In this document: piece after piece, positions 34,332 to 46,555 of the stretch
How positions within the stretch are numbered: position 1 is the stretch's first letter
How the letters are laid out: each line of letters starts with the position of its first letter
Assembly (NCBI GenBank): GCA_009823505.1
Contig: VZQC01010425.1
Span: forward strand, 3,267,810-3,331,809
Length of the DNA stretch: 64,000 bases
Reading direction: 5' to 3'
Source: Rhizomys pruinosus
Taxonomy: Eukaryota; Chordata; Mammalia; Rodentia; Spalacidae
Position numbers and translations under genes: made by a program
Notes under the pieces: generated by a model
Database searches by the model: none
The model's input: the letters and a program-made list of their open reading frames with translations, nothing else
What the model was told of the DNA's origin: nothing

Positions 34332-34589
34332 ATGCCCACAAGACTCATTTTACTGCAGAAATACATGCACAGCTATATTTATTGCAGCTCTCTGTTCACA
34401 ATAACAAAAAGCTGGAACCAACCCAAATGCCCCTCAACTGACAAGTGGATAGAGAAAATGTGTTGCATGTACACAATGGAGTTCTTTGCAGCAGTAAAAA
34501 AAGACATCATGAACTTTGCAGGTAAATGGATGGAGCTAGAAGATATTATGTTAAGTGAAGTAACACAGTCCCAGAAAAACAAACGATGA
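34332..34589 (+). pseudogene. LINE-1 ORF2 extreme C-terminus
   Basis: Eighty-five open codons include the conserved late ORF2 words QPKCPSTDKWIEKM (about residues 32-45) and NFAGKWMELEDIMLSEVTQS (about 61-80). The start codon is internal. This is a decayed piece of the LINE-1 at 32,539 and not a gene. Confidence 0.85.
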
Positions 34590-36795
34590 ATGGTATCCCT
34601 CATCTGTGGATGCTAGTGTTAATAACCCAGTTGTAACTATTTCTTGTGGGGAGGGATGCATATTGGAAAGAACAACAATAGAAAGTCTGCATCAAAAAAC
34701 TGACTGAAATGGTGAATCTGGAGGGGTTGGAGGGTTGGGAGAAGGATACAGGTCTATATTTGATTAATGTATATTTAATTGATGTGAGTTTAACAAGTAT
34801 CCAATTTTGCCCAAACTCTATCTACAAATTACATGGTATTTTAGGACTTAGTAAAAGTAAAAATGTCTATATTAAACAACATTGGTTTAAAGGTTTTAAT
34901 AAAAACGGTAATACATCTAAGTTAATTGGAAATATAACTTGTTGTCCACTTTTATTTTACTTAAAATCTGTATAACAATAACTTTGGGATTAACATATAC
35001 AAATGGGTTCTCTATAATTTTTGTGTTATACGGTATCATCTTGTAACATTCTCTTTTATCTGTAGGATAATTTAACTTAAGGAATTAAGTTTACTTCCCA
35101 AATTAACAACATACAGTCACCCAAAACAGCTTGGGTAAATTTAATAAATTTACACCTTGATTCCTGCCTATAGGTATGTGTACTACAACTACTTTTTTGA
35201 GACTCATGGGTCAAAAAATAAAAACCTAAAATTAAAAAAAGGGGAGATACAGCTATGTATTAAAACTTTTTGTCAATTTTTTCAATTTAAATCTTAAAAC
35301 TAACTATGGGAAAAGATTCATATGTTCCCACAGGTCAAAACATCACCAACTTAATGGCTGAGAAAGAAAAGATAGTTTTGCATTGTGCAGGATGTACCAA
35401 GAAATACCAGCAGAGAAGTTGGCCCATCTAAATATCAAAAGGAAGAAAGGCCTCAGACTGCTACAGGTATCAAACATCTCTGTGGATCCTACTTGTAGCA
35501 ACTGTTTATAATGAGTCCTAATGAACCTTACCTTCTAGGTACCACAAAGTTTTAATATGAGAGACTTTCTCACCTCCTTTTCATAGAACACAGAAAAACA
35601 TGGTGGTAATGAAGTCATTCCCTAACTGTAAATTAGAGCCGACTGTTATAGAGGTAATCTCTTATAAAACCAGTAAAACTGCTTTCATTACTTAACTAAT
35701 AGACATAGGAACTGTGAAAAGGATTATTCTCTATTCAGAGCCAAATATAATACTAAAGTCTTTTTAAGCTGTGCATTTAAGCAAAATATATTAATACGGG
35801 AGAGCTCTGATATCAGCAATGGATTATTCTGCCAAGGAGATGTTGGCCAGGGGAATCCAAGCCCCCCCCCCAAAAGGTAAAGACTTCTTGCCTGTAAACT
35901 GGGATACCTGCAAGAAGAGAGGCGGTAAGGCCCTGCTGTCGAAGACCTGAGGTAAGCATGGGAAAGATGTATTGAGACCACACTTGCAAGTGTACAGTTG
36001 GTCTCTGGAATGCGAGAGAGTATTACCAAAGGCCACTAAACCAATAAAGCAAATATTGGTCTCCTTGAGTCAAGCAAGACTCCTCTGTCAGCATCAGCTA
36101 CACCTTACCTGCCTGGAAATACTGTGTAGCAGTGGCAGCCATATGCCAGTATATCCCAAATCTAATTGGCTATTAGCTCTCTCCTTGGAGGAATAACCCA
36201 CGGCTGATACCACAAGCTTACATCCTCCAGTGGTTAGGAGATGTTATAAGCCACAGTAAGACTTTGTCATCTTTCACAGAAAAAATATAATTCATGGATT
36301 AGCATACCATCCAAACATCTGTGTCTATACCAAAGTAACCTACCATAACAATTAGTATTCTTTAAATACCTATATGTCTAATTGCTTTTGCTTCATTAGT
36401 AGGACTGAAAGGTTATTCCTGGACAAACTGTCAACCCATGAAAGGAAACAGCCAGACTGATCAAAGTCTAAAACAACATCTCCAGAGAAAGTAGACTGTT
36501 TTGCTTCTCGTCCACCTGTGCCCCTTTTCTAAGCCTAGGGAACAATCTGCAGAAGAGGGGGCATGGTTGAATGTAAGGGCTGCGATTGGGGTGAATAGTG
36601 AAACTACAGAAATATAGGCTGGACACTTGTTTGATCAACTTGATTGTACATACAAGCTCCCCCAGCTGGATGGTGGGAGCCTTGGGCTGTGTGGGTTTGG
36701 GCATAGCTGCTTGCAAATTGGTTTTACATGAAGGATGCTTGTACTCATAACTTATTACTTATTGTTTAAAAAAATGAAATAAAAATAATTTTAAA

Positions 36796-36925
36796 AAGAG
36801 AAGCCATGCCTGGACAAGAGGACTTGCTACTTTCCTCCTTTTATTCCACGTAGTCCCCAAGGTATAGAATGCTATAACTTCCAGGAATGTGGTAGCATGG
36901 ACAGTCGATGGCAAATTTGGAGCAG
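36796..36925. other. Inner end of the left arm
   Basis: It contains the right LINE-1 target-site duplication (36,796-36,808) and about 115 bp of unique sequence. This sequence matches the complement of 38,300-38,412. Confidence 0.9.
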
Positions 36926-37066
36926 AGTTCTCCTGGATTTTGAGTTACAGACGGTTCTTAGCCGCCAGTGGGGGTGCTGGGGAATCAAACCGGGTCCTCT
37001 GCAAGAGCATTCGGTGCTCTTAACCACTAGGCTATCTCTCCAGCACACCCCCTGCATTATCTTTAA
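36926..37066 (-). mobile_element. B2 SINE, truncated at the inverted-repeat breakpoint
   Basis: The sequence is the complement of 56,869-56,990, the first part of the B2 that interrupts the Rpl23 retrocopy. It stops mid-element at ggagaactc, exactly where the left arm begins. Confidence 0.92.
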
Positions 37067-37385
37067 AACAAAGAAACAGCCCATCTTTTCTTCCGTATGA
37101 TTTTCATTGTCGAATTACCACTGCTGGATGGACCTTTTTTCTTAGCTCTGGTTTGCCCTTCTTCACCGCAGCCATCACCATGTCACCCACACCTGTGGCA
37201 GGAAGTCTGTTCAGTCTCCCTTGATTCCCTTCACAGAGATGATAACAATTTTTGGCTCCTGTGTTGTCAGCATAGTTGATCACAGCTCCTACCAGAAAAA
37301 CCCAGGGAAATTCAGAATTTCGCACAGGAAGGCCCAGCATGTCCTTGCTTCGACATCTTGGAAACTCAGAAAAAGAGACAAAAAG
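37067..37385 (-). pseudogene. Rpl23 processed pseudogene, partial second copy
   Basis: On the minus strand this region reads as the ribosomal protein L23 (uL14) coding sequence without introns. The ancestral ATG is at 37,354-37,356. The frame meets a stop in place of the arginine after AKF and a one-base insertion shortly after, and then runs as the 78-codon frame 37,104-37,340 with [13 protein letters not shown] and [12 protein letters not shown] visible. A second stop follows VVIRQ. These lesions are also in the copy at 56,553-57,237. This copy has an extra one-base change near 37,240 that alters the segment after NTGAKN. It ends at the B2 at about 37,060, so the last ~40 codons are absent. 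Confidence 0.93.
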
Positions 37386-37408
37386 GCTAAGAATACTTCT
37401 TAATTTAT

Positions 37409-37640
37409 TTTTTAAAAAAAAAAAAAAAAAATTGGCTGGAGAGATGGCCTAGTGGTTAAGAGCACTGACTGCTCTTGCAGAGGACCTGGGTTCGATCCCA
37501 GCACCCACATGGGGCTAAGAACCATCTTTAACTCCAGTTCCAGGGGGAATCTGACACCCTTCTGACCTCTGCATTGTAGATACGGGTGCACACCTGCATG
37601 CAGACTAATACATCATACACATAAAAAAATAAAAAAAACA
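37409..37640 (+). mobile_element. B2 SINE, indel-scarred
   Basis: A B2 (ggctggagagatggcctagt ... acatcatacac) preceded by an A run. It corresponds to the minus-strand B2 at 56,250-56,480 in the other Rpl23 locus. Several single-base losses distinguish it, for example cattgtagatacggg instead of the usual gcattgcacgacacggg. Confidence 0.9.
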
Positions 37641-38012
37641 ATTAAAAATTGTGCTGTTAACCCTTTCACGGGGCAATAAGCTATGTGAAAAGTATAAAAC
37701 TTTTTGTCAAATGTAATATTGAGAGTGCTTTTGACATAGTTCACTGGTTTATCATCTGATCAGTATATACTGCGCAACAGGCAAGGCTAGAATCCATGAA
37801 CCAAGCTGCAAAGATCTCAAGCTAAATAAAGGCGGAAAGATTTGGAGAAACAGAAGGAAGTTCTTTCCTGTCCAATGTATACTCTTCAGACTAATGCACT
37901 CTTCTTATCAAGCCTTCTAAACTGTAAATAAAGTTTTCCCAAAAACAAGCATTTAAACTTCATTACACAGAAGAGCAACAAGAATGGTATCCCCCAGACA
38001 AAAGGCAGGAGG

Positions 38013-38060
<48 letters not shown>

Positions 38061-38299
38061 CACAATTTTTCACAACCGATGGGGGATAATTCAACATGGT
38101 GTCCAACAACGTTCTAAGGATGCGCTTCATCAATTTGTTACTATGAAGCAAGGTGTAAATGTTTGGCCCCAATCGGGCTTCAGAAATGGTTCTTTTCTCA
38201 CAATGAGCATGTCTGTCCAGATATCAATCATGTTTGTTTGCACCAAATCCCAAGCCATTAAAATATGACTAATTTTCAAGTTAAACAGAAGTCATCTGC
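37641..38299. other. Unassigned core of the inverted-repeat spacer
   Basis: About 660 bp with no counterpart that I could find elsewhere in the window. It contains a (TA)n run at 38,016-38,060. A minus-strand frame of 69 codons spans 37,963-38,172, partly made of that run. Nothing in it is recognised. Confidence 0.6.
38016..38060. repeat. (TA)n microsatellite
   Basis: About 22 TA units. Confidence 0.97.
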
Positions 38300-38425
38300 T
38301 CCAAATTTGCCATCGACTGTCCATGCTACCACATTCCTGGAAGTTATAGCATTCTATACCTTGGGGACTACGTGGAATAAAAGGAGGAAAGTAGCAAGTC
38401 CTCTTGTCCAGGCATGGCTTCTCTT

Positions 38426-41400
38426 TTTAAAATTATTTTTATTTCATTTTTTTAAACATAAGTAATAAAGTTATGAGTACAAGCATCCTTCATGTATAAA
38501 CCAATTTGCAAGCAGCTGTATCCCAAACCCACACAGCCCAAGGCTCCCACCATCCAGCTGGGGGAGCTTGTAATGTACAATCAAGTTGATCAAACAAGTG
38601 TCCAGCTATTTTCTGTAGTTTTCACTATTCACCCAATCGCAGCCCTTACATTCAACCAGGCCCCCTCTTCTGCAGATTGTTCCCTAGGCTTAGAAAAAGG
38701 GGCAGCAGGTGGACGTAGAGGCAAAACAGTCTACTTCTTCTGCAGATGGTTTTAGATTAGACTTTGATCAGTTCAGGCTGTTTTCCTTTCATGGGTTGAC
38801 AGTTTGTCAGGAATAACTTTCCAGTCTACTAATGAAGCAAAAAGCAATAGACATATAGGTATTTAAAGAGTACTAATTGTTATGGTAGGTTACTTTGTAT
38901 CGACACAGATGTTTGGATGGTATGCTAATCCATGAATTAACTTTTTTTCTGTGAAAGATGACAAGTCTTCTGTGGCTTATAACATCTCTAAACCACGGAG
39001 GATGTAAGCTTGTGGTATCAGCCGTGGTTTATTCCTCCAAGGAGAGAGAGACTAAATAGGCCATTAGATTTGGGACTTTACTGGCATATGGCTGCCATCT
39101 GTACACAGTATTTCCAGGCAGTGTAAGGTTAGCTTGATGCTGACAGAGGAGTCTTGCTTGACTCAAGGAGACCACCTATTTGCTTTATTGGTTTAGGGGC
39201 CTTTGGTAATCACTCTCTCGCATTCCAGAGACGCCATGTACACTTGCAAGTGTGGTCTCAATCCATTTTCCCATGCTTACTCTAGTTCTTCGACAGCAGG
39301 GCCTTTACCAGCCTCTATTCTTGCAGGTATATCCATGTTTACAGGCAAGAAGCTTTCTTACCTTTTGGGGGGGGGGGTCTGGATTCCCCTGGCCAACATC
39401 TCCCTTGGCAGAATAATCCTTTGCGATATCAGAAGCTCTCCGTTAATATATTTTGCTTAACTGCCACACGCTAAAAGAGCTTTAAGTTATTATAATTTGG
39501 CTATGACATGAGAATAATCCTTTTCACAGTTCCTATGTCTATTAGTTAAGTAATGAAAGCAGTTTTTACTGGTTTTTATAAAGAGATTACCTTAATATAA
39601 CAGTCGGCTCTAATTTACGGTTAGGGAATGACTTCATTACCAACATGTTTTTCTGTGTTTCTATGAAAAGGAGGTGAGAAAGTCTCTCATATTAAAAACT
39701 TTGTGGTACCTAGAAGGTAAGGTTCATTAGGACTCAATATAAACAGTTGCTAACAAGTAGGATCCACAGAGATGTTTGATACCTGTACCAGTCTGAGGCC
39801 TTATCTCTCCTTTGATATTAGATGGGCCAATTCTCTGCTGGTATTTCTTGTACAATCCTGCACAATGCAAAACTATCTTTTCTTTCCTTCGCCCATTAAG
39901 TGGTGATGTTTTGACCTGGGGGAACATATAAAATCTTTTCCCAAGTTAGTTTTAAGATTTAAATTGAAAAAAATTGACAAAAAGTTTTATACCATAGCTG
40001 TATCTCCCATTTTTTTTTAATTTAGGTTTTTTATTTTTGACCCAATGATCTCAAAAAAGTATTTGCTAGTACACATACTAATTAGGCGGAATCAAAGGTG
40101 TAAATTTTTAAAATTTACCCAAGCTGTTTTGGGTGACTGTATGTTGTTAATTTGGGAAGTAAACTTAATTCCTTAAGTTAAATTATCACTAAATGAAAAG
40201 AATGTTAACAGATGATACCGTATTAACACAAACAATTATACCGAGAACACCATTTGTAATCGTTAATCCCCCAAGTTTATTGTTATACAGATTTTTAGTA
40301 AAATAAATATGGACACAATTATTTCCCAATTAACTTAGATGTATTACCGTTTTTTTAATTTTAATAGAAAAACAATGTTAAGTTTATTTATAGACATTTT
40401 TATTTTACTAAGTCCTAAATACATGTAAATTGTAGATCAGAGTTGGGGCAAAAATTGGATAATTGTTAAACTCACATCAAAATTAATATACATTAATCAA
40501 ATCTGACCTGTACCTTCTCCCAACCCTCCAACCCCTCCAGATTCACCATTCTCAGTCAGTTTTTTGATGCAGGCTTTCTGTTATTGTTGTTCTTTCCAAT
40601 ATGCACCCTCCCCACAAGAAATAGTTACAACTGGGCTTATTACACACTAGCATCCCATGATGCAGGGATACCATTCATCGTTTGTTTTTCTGGGACTGTG
40701 TTACTTTCACTTAACAAACTATCTTCGAGCTCCATCCATTTACCTGTCAAAGTTCATATTCTTTTTTTTGTAAAAAAAAAAAATTCCATTGTGTACATGC
40801 ACACACATTTTCTCTATTCCACTTGTCAGTTTGAGGGGACTTTGGGTTGTTCCAGCTTTTTGTTATTGTGAACACAGAGGCTGCAATAAATATTAGCTGT
40901 GCATGTATTTCTGCAATAGACTGAGTCTTGTGGGCATATACCCAGGAGTGTGTATGACCTGGTCAATGGCAAAGCCTCATTTTGATCTTCCAAGGGTTCC
41001 TCCACAATGGCTTTTCATAGTGCGCTATACAAGTTTACATTCCCACCAGCAATGGATGAGTTGTTCTCCATTCCCCCAACTCTCCAGTACTTGGTATCAT
41101 TGTTTTCTTGATCCTAGCCAGTCTTTATCGGGTGGAGATGATATCTTAAAGTGTGTTTTTTCAATTTGCATTTCCCTAATATTAGTGACTTTCGAAACAG
41201 TTTTTAAGATGTTTCTAGCCACTCTAATTCCTCCTCTGTGAAGTCTCTTCTTTTTTTTTTCTTTGATCTCATTTTTTGTATTGATTCATTTGTTTTACTT
41301 TCTTCTTTGTTTTTTGAGTAGTTTATATACTCTGGAAATCACTGCTTTGTCAGATGTATCTGCAGTGAAGTTTTCCTCCCACTCTGTGGTTTTTTTCTCT

Positions 41401-41830
41401 TCACTTTAATTGTTTCTTTTGATGTTACAGAAGCTTTTGAGTTTAATTGAAGGTCCCATTTGTCAATTGTCGATCTTATTTCTTGTGCAGCTGCTGTCTG
41501 AATTTAGGAAGTCTTTTCTTATGCCTATGTCTTATAGTCTGCTGCCAAGTTTCCTTCTTCTATCACCCTCCAGAAGTTTGGGGTTTCACGTGAGGTCTTT
41601 GATCCATCTGAGAGTGACTTTTTAGGTACAGGGTGAGAGGTAGGGTTTAATTTCATTCTTCTACAAGTGGTGATCCAATTTTGCAATAACACATCTTGCT
41701 GAAGATGCTGTCTTCCTTCCATTGTGTCTTCTTGGCCACCCTTGTCAAATATAAGGTTGGCTAGAAATTGTATGTGTTCAAGTTTGGATTTTCAGTTTTG
41801 TTCCACGGTCAACTGGTCTGTTTTTGTGGA
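38426..41830 (-). mobile_element. LINE-1, mirrored copy without the false join
   Basis: The complement of the LINE-1 at 32,539-36,795, flanked by catggcttctctt (38,413-38,425) and a one-base-shorter form at 41,831. It is continuous across the point that matches the N at 34,232, near 41,035, and is therefore the better guide to the real element structure. Confidence 0.93.
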
Positions 41831-42194
41831 CATGGCTTTCTTATAGCTTCTCATTTATAGTCTCCATGATGTGGACTTGCCATACCATCCTCCACTATGA
41901 GGGAAGAAGGCACTTGCCCAAGCCTCAAGCACAATCCTCCCCTTAAAATTTATTCCGCTCAGTTGTGTCACAGGAACATAAGTAATCAACAGAAAACAGG
42001 TATCAGTTTTACTTCTTCATTTCCAATTCAGATGCCCCCTTTAGTCTCTTTTTCTCCTAATTGTGGTGAATAGAAGTGCTAAAAGCATGGACCTTTGTCT
42101 TGTTCCTGGTCTCAAAGAAGTAGAAGCTGTAGACTTTTCACTGTTTAGTCTTCGATGCTAGCTGTGGGCTTGTTATATGATGGCCTTTCTCAGT

Positions 42195-42545
42195 TTCTTC
42201 TGTCACATGTGAAAACAATTAGACCAAAAGCAACTTTGGGAGGCAAGGGTTTATTTAATTTAACCCTTTACAGTTCATCATCCAGAGAAGCCAAGGCAGG
42301 AACTCACGGGAGGAAGCTGGAGACAGGAACTGGAGCAGGGACCCAGGAGGGAACGTTGTTTGGTGGCTGTTCCCAGGCTCACATTCAACTCTCTGGGTCC
42401 ACAGTTCCTGGGCCCCCTGTGTCAATTAACAAATTAAGCAAAATGCCTCCACAAATATGCCAATGGGGCCAGTGTGATAAGGACCAATTCCTCCACTGGA
42501 GGTTCCTCCTTCCATGTGTGTCAGGTTGACAACTGAAACTTACTG
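42195..42545 (+). mobile_element. Mirrored copy of the unassigned rodent repeat
   Basis: The complement of 31,822-32,190, with gggtttatttaatttaaccc, gcaggaactcacggg and gtgtcaggttgacaactgaa. Confidence 0.8.
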
Positions 42546-42917
42546 TGCCTTGGCCTTTGCTATGTTGATGTATATTCCTTTTCTACATAATTTGGGAATT
42601 TCCTTTTTTTTCATACAAGAATTTTGTCAAATTTTTTTCTGCATCATAGAGGATCATGAGGTTTTCCCCTTCATGCTTATCCTGCAGTGAGCCATAGTTG
42701 TAAGCTTGTGTTTGTTAGGTGCTCTTTGAATCCTGGGGAAGGCTCACCTGATCACAGTGAGTGATCTGTCCATGTGCTGTTGGGTTTGCTTTACTCTGCT
42801 CTGTTGATGTTTTTCTTCTGTGCTCATCAGAGAATTTTGTTTTCCATGTATAGTGGTCTTATCTGGCCATGGTAATGGGGGAAAGCCAGGGCTTTGGCAT
42901 TCTGAGATTTTTTCTTC

Positions 42918-42934
42918 TCTCTCTCTACTATCTA

Positions 42935-42965
<31 letters not shown>

Positions 42966-43392
42966 CTCCCTCTCACTTTTGGTCTTTTTGAGGACCAGGA
43001 CCTCTCCGTAGCCCCAGCTGCCTGGAATCAATTGTAGATTTAGGTGGCTTGTGATTCACAGAGATCCTCCTCCTCTGTCCTCCCAAGTGCTGGGATCAAA
43101 GTGCTGTGTGCCCCACAATCCAAACTTCTTTGTTTTTTTCTTAATTTTTTTATTATTTTTATTTATTTCTGTATGGTATGAAATGTACTGTCTGCATGTA
43201 TTTGTGCACCCATGTCAGCAATGCTGCGGAGGCAGAAGAGGGTCTCAGGAATTCCCCTGGAACTGGAGTTCTCCCGCTGAATGGAGTTATCAGATGGTTC
43301 TTCGCCGCCTGTGGGTGCTGGGGACGAAACCACGGGTCCTCTGCAAGGAGCGGTCGGTCGCTCTTAGCCCTAGGCCATCTTCTCCAGCCCCT
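42918..43392 (-). mobile_element. Mirrored (CT)n, B1 and B2 cluster
   Basis: The (CT)n run at 42,918-42,965, B1 at 42,978-43,125 and B2 at 43,133-43,392 mirror 30,983-31,460. Compared with the left arm, the B1 and B2 carry many small indels (for example catgtcagcaatgctgcgg instead of catgtcatgcaatgctgcgg). Confidence 0.9.
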
Positions 43393-43499
43393 ACCGAATT
43401 TTTTTTTCTTTTTTTTTTTTTAAAGAAGAATTTGAGAGAAATTAGTAATATTAGTTCTTTCTTAAGTGTTTGGTAGAATCCAGCAATGAAAGAGCCATG

Positions 43500-44080
43500 T
43501 CTTACTCTTCACTTATTTATTTTTATATTTATTATATATTTTTGGATTGTTATCTATTTATTCTGTCTTTTTGACACGCAACAGGTTGTCCCTGTAGCTC
43601 TGGCTGTCCGGGCCCGCCGGTAACTTCAACTTGTTCACTGATAGATCCAAGCTTGGCCGCCTTCAGAAGTCCACACAGTAGATCCGCTGGTGGACCTGGT
43701 TGCCGCACCATCCCAAGGCTGAGGATTAACACGGGCGTGCGCCAACTCTGTGAAACGCCAGTTCGGAGGCCAGCTTGGTCCTTACTAATGTGTATTAGTG
43801 TTGCTCAGGTACTAGCTACAGATGAGCTATCGTCTGCATAGCAGAGTAGTTAGTGCACCTGGTCTCCAGTGAAAAATCAACAGAAAGCACGCACAATGAG
43901 AGATAGAATAAGAGGGTGTACGGATTTCCACTATGGAACTGTGAGTATTCATCACACTGGATATTAGATATTATATAAGAAAGGATCTCGAGGGACCCGC
44001 CCTATGGGAGCGTGCTGGGAATTGAAGCCATGTCTTCTTCAAGACGTGAGTTGTACTCTAAACCACCGCTAGGTAAGAAG
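43500..44080 (-). mobile_element. Mirrored B1 and B2, severely scrambled
   Basis: By position this should be the complement of the B1 (30,685-30,878) and B2 (30,454-30,684). Just short words survive (ctgtagctctggctgtc, gtgctgggaattgaagcc). Unrelated-looking bases fill the rest. Confidence 0.75.
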
Positions 44081-45017
44081 AACTAACTACTTCTACCCAG
44101 CCTCACTATATATAAAGGGCAATATCTGTCCTATCATTATTATTTCTGCTTCTTGTTTCACTTATGAGGCTGAGAGATACCATTGTCTGATTTGCTGCTT
44201 CTTCAGCGTTCAGGCTTGCCAGTCTGCTCATATCCAGAGATGTAGACATTCCTTCTAGATTACCTACCATAATTATTCAAAGTAGCCGTAACTTTTGTAT
44301 GGCAGTGCTGAGCTAAAATGTCTTTCACATTGGGCACCTGACGGTTTCGAGTTGGGCATATTTTTTTCTCTTCCTGTAGCACCTGCTGAAATTTCATTGA
44401 TCTTTTGTTACAAAGAAAAGCCAACCTGACTTTTCTGCCGGCCTCTCTTGATTTGGTTGAATCTAATATCTGCTTGACAATGTCCAATTGATATTACATT
44501 ATCTCACTCCTGTAAACACTTTGGTTGCTCAGTTTGTTACACTCCGTTTAGTCTCTCCTTGCGCATTAAATGGTACACACAGGATGAACCGTCTTGCTTC
44601 TTATCGCCTAGATCGGTTCTTTCTTGTTATGGTAGTTTCACTGCCGATAAACTGTGTCTTGTCTAACAACCTGTTTTTGCTGAAAGTTTTATGTATAGAA
44701 GACTGTTTTTTTCACTTTCAAGCATTTTCTAACTTTAAACTTTTTTCATTGACTATGCATTCATTTAGGAGCATATTGTTTAGTTTCCATACATTTTAAA
44801 TATTTTTTTAATAGAATTGTGGTTGGAAAAGGTACTGTAGGATTCCAAAATGTATTGACTTACTTTGTGGTTGCTTTTATGTTCTATGCTGGGGAACGTT
44901 GTATTTGTACTTGGGAAGAATTTCGATTCTACTGAAGTTGGACAGAATCTTCTAGGTATGTTTGTAAGGTTCACTTTAGATCCAGGCCAATGTTCACTCA
45001 TCAGTTTTATCCTAGAT
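44081..45017 (-). other. Mirrored unique sequence
   Basis: The complement of about 29,635-30,430. The 73-codon minus-strand frame 44,780-45,001 is identical to that at 29,650-29,871. The part 44,260-44,700 has scattered differences. Confidence 0.85.
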
Positions 45018-45236
45018 TATCTATCTATCTATCTATCTTATCTTCTATCTATCTTTTCTATCATTGATTTATTGATCTATGTATCTATCATCTATCTAAT
45101 CTGTCATCAATCTATCTATCTATCTTGTCACTCAAGATGACTATGTAATGCATATAATCTATCTACCTATCTCCCTATTTATCTATATCTATCTATCTAT
45201 TATCTATTCTTCTATCTATCTTCTATTCATCTGTGT
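45018..45236 (-). repeat. Mirrored (GATA)n array, disrupted
   Basis: CTAT units are interrupted by insertions foreign to the array (about 45,124-45,150), unlike the cleaner left array. Confidence 0.9.
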
Positions 45237-46074
45237 TAAATCAGCTCTTTGTGGCTTGGGGCAGTTGTGTGTGTATCTTCCTCTCTTGGGTTTGCTCAGG
45301 CACATGCATAGCTCTGTTGGTGTCCTCCAGGCCCTGTAGTGGATACTGATCTCCTTCTCTTCTCTCAACACATAGGCTGCCAGTGCTCCTGGTGGCCCTT
45401 CATATAGAATACTTTTTCCTTTGCTCTCCACAATTCTGCAGATTCTTGAGCTCTCCCTGAGTCAGACAGGAGACTGTATTCACTTTATTTTGGGAGGATG
45501 AAGGCTGGAGTCTCTGGCTTCCCCAGTTTTGTCTGTGTTACCCTCATTTATTTCCCAGGCTTCCCTCCTGCCTTTTGCACACACCCTTCCTTCTGAAGTG
45601 AGCACATCAATCCAGAGCCCTAGTGGCTCTCGGAGCCCATAACAAGCTCTCGGCTTAGGACAGTTGGTTTGTGAGAGACAGTTATGACTCAAGTGCTGGG
45701 TTCCTCTTTTTAGCTGGGTTTGGAAATATCAAAGGACAGCCTGTCTTTCTGGTCATATTCTGATATTTCTGTTTTGGGTTACAAAGGAAGCATTGAGGTT
45801 TCAGAAACAAAACCTCAAGTTGTTAGCCAAACATGTATAAGTCGGCAAACATCACAATTGTACAACATAAATGTTGTCATGGGAAGCCAGGCTGAGCTGT
45901 GGACTGCTGGGGGCTCTATTTCTCCCTATGAAAATTGGGAGAAGAGGTCTGGAGGGCAAGGGTCTCCCTGCAGGCTGCTTCTTCCTCTTTTCTGCTCAGA
46001 CCCAATTCAGTATACTGCCCCGAACTCCAGCATAGCTGTTGACACACATTCATGGCAAGCACAGCATTTTCTTT
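45237..46074 (-). other. Mirrored unique sequence, nearly identical to the left arm
   Basis: The complement of 28,584-29,418. The frame 45,480-45,692 is unchanged relative to 28,957-29,169. Confidence 0.9.
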
Positions 46075-46505
46075 TTTCTGTTTGGTACATTTATGAGACG
46101 GGTGTCTTCCCTGCAGCCTGGTGGCCTAGAACTCACTATGTAGATCCAAGGCTGGCCTTGGAACTCACAGAGATCCACTTGCCTTTGCCTTCCAAGTGCT
46201 GGGTTATAGGTTTGTGCCACCATGCCTAGCTCATTCCTTCCTTTTTAAAAAAAATTTTTTATTGTTATTTTTATTTTTTTATGTGTATGAATGTAGTACT
46301 GTCCTGTCTGAGTTTGTGCACACCGATTCTTACGCAAGTTGCCGCAGGAGGTCAGGGAAGAGGGGTTGTTATCTGGATTCCCCTGGAAACTGGAGTTTCT
46401 GATGGTATTTTAAGGGTCTCCCGCCATGTGGGTGCTGGGGATCAACCCGGTCCTCTGTAAGACGCGGTCCAGCGCTCTAACTCTAGGCGCAGTCTCTCTC
46501 AAGGC
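46075..46505 (-). mobile_element. Mirrored B1 and B2
   Basis: B1 at 46,075-46,235 and B2 at 46,245-46,505 mirror 28,165-28,583. The B2 shows frequent insertions (gtcaggGaagaggGGttgttatctgg and similar). Confidence 0.88.
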
Positions 46506-46555
46506 CCTGCATTCCTCTCCTTTTTATGATTTACTCTTCCTCAATTCCTTCCTGC

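Larger units (their letters stand above)
32539..36795 (+). mobile_element. LINE-1, 5'-truncated, containing a false join
   Basis: It starts late in ORF2 (cacaaaaacagaccagttga) and runs through the ORF2 C-terminus and a ~2-kb 3' region to aaatgaaataaaaataattt, flanked by a 13-bp target-site duplication. The N at 34,232 joins two contig ends that overlap. The stretch 33,311-34,231 is a noisy version of about 34,236-35,030. The mirrored copy (38,426-41,830, 3.4 kb) lacks this redundancy, so the true element is about 3.4 kb. Confidence 0.95.
24517..36925 (+). repeat. Left arm of a large inverted repeat
   Basis: From cgacacggattctgctttca at 24,517 to ggcaaatttggagcag ending at 36,925, the sequence is the reverse complement of 38,300-50,166. 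Unique blocks agree almost base for base: the segment encoding the 73-codon frame at 29,650-29,871 is unchanged in 44,780-45,001, and that at 28,957-29,169 in 45,480-45,692. The left arm is about 540 bp longer. The redundant LINE-1 block at 33,311-34,231 accounts for this, partly offset by small indels. Confidence 0.97.

Noticed and set aside
36926..37385. An independent second Rpl23 retrotransposition
   Set aside because: It shares the other copy's stop, frameshift and B2 insertion point, so it is a copy of the same locus.
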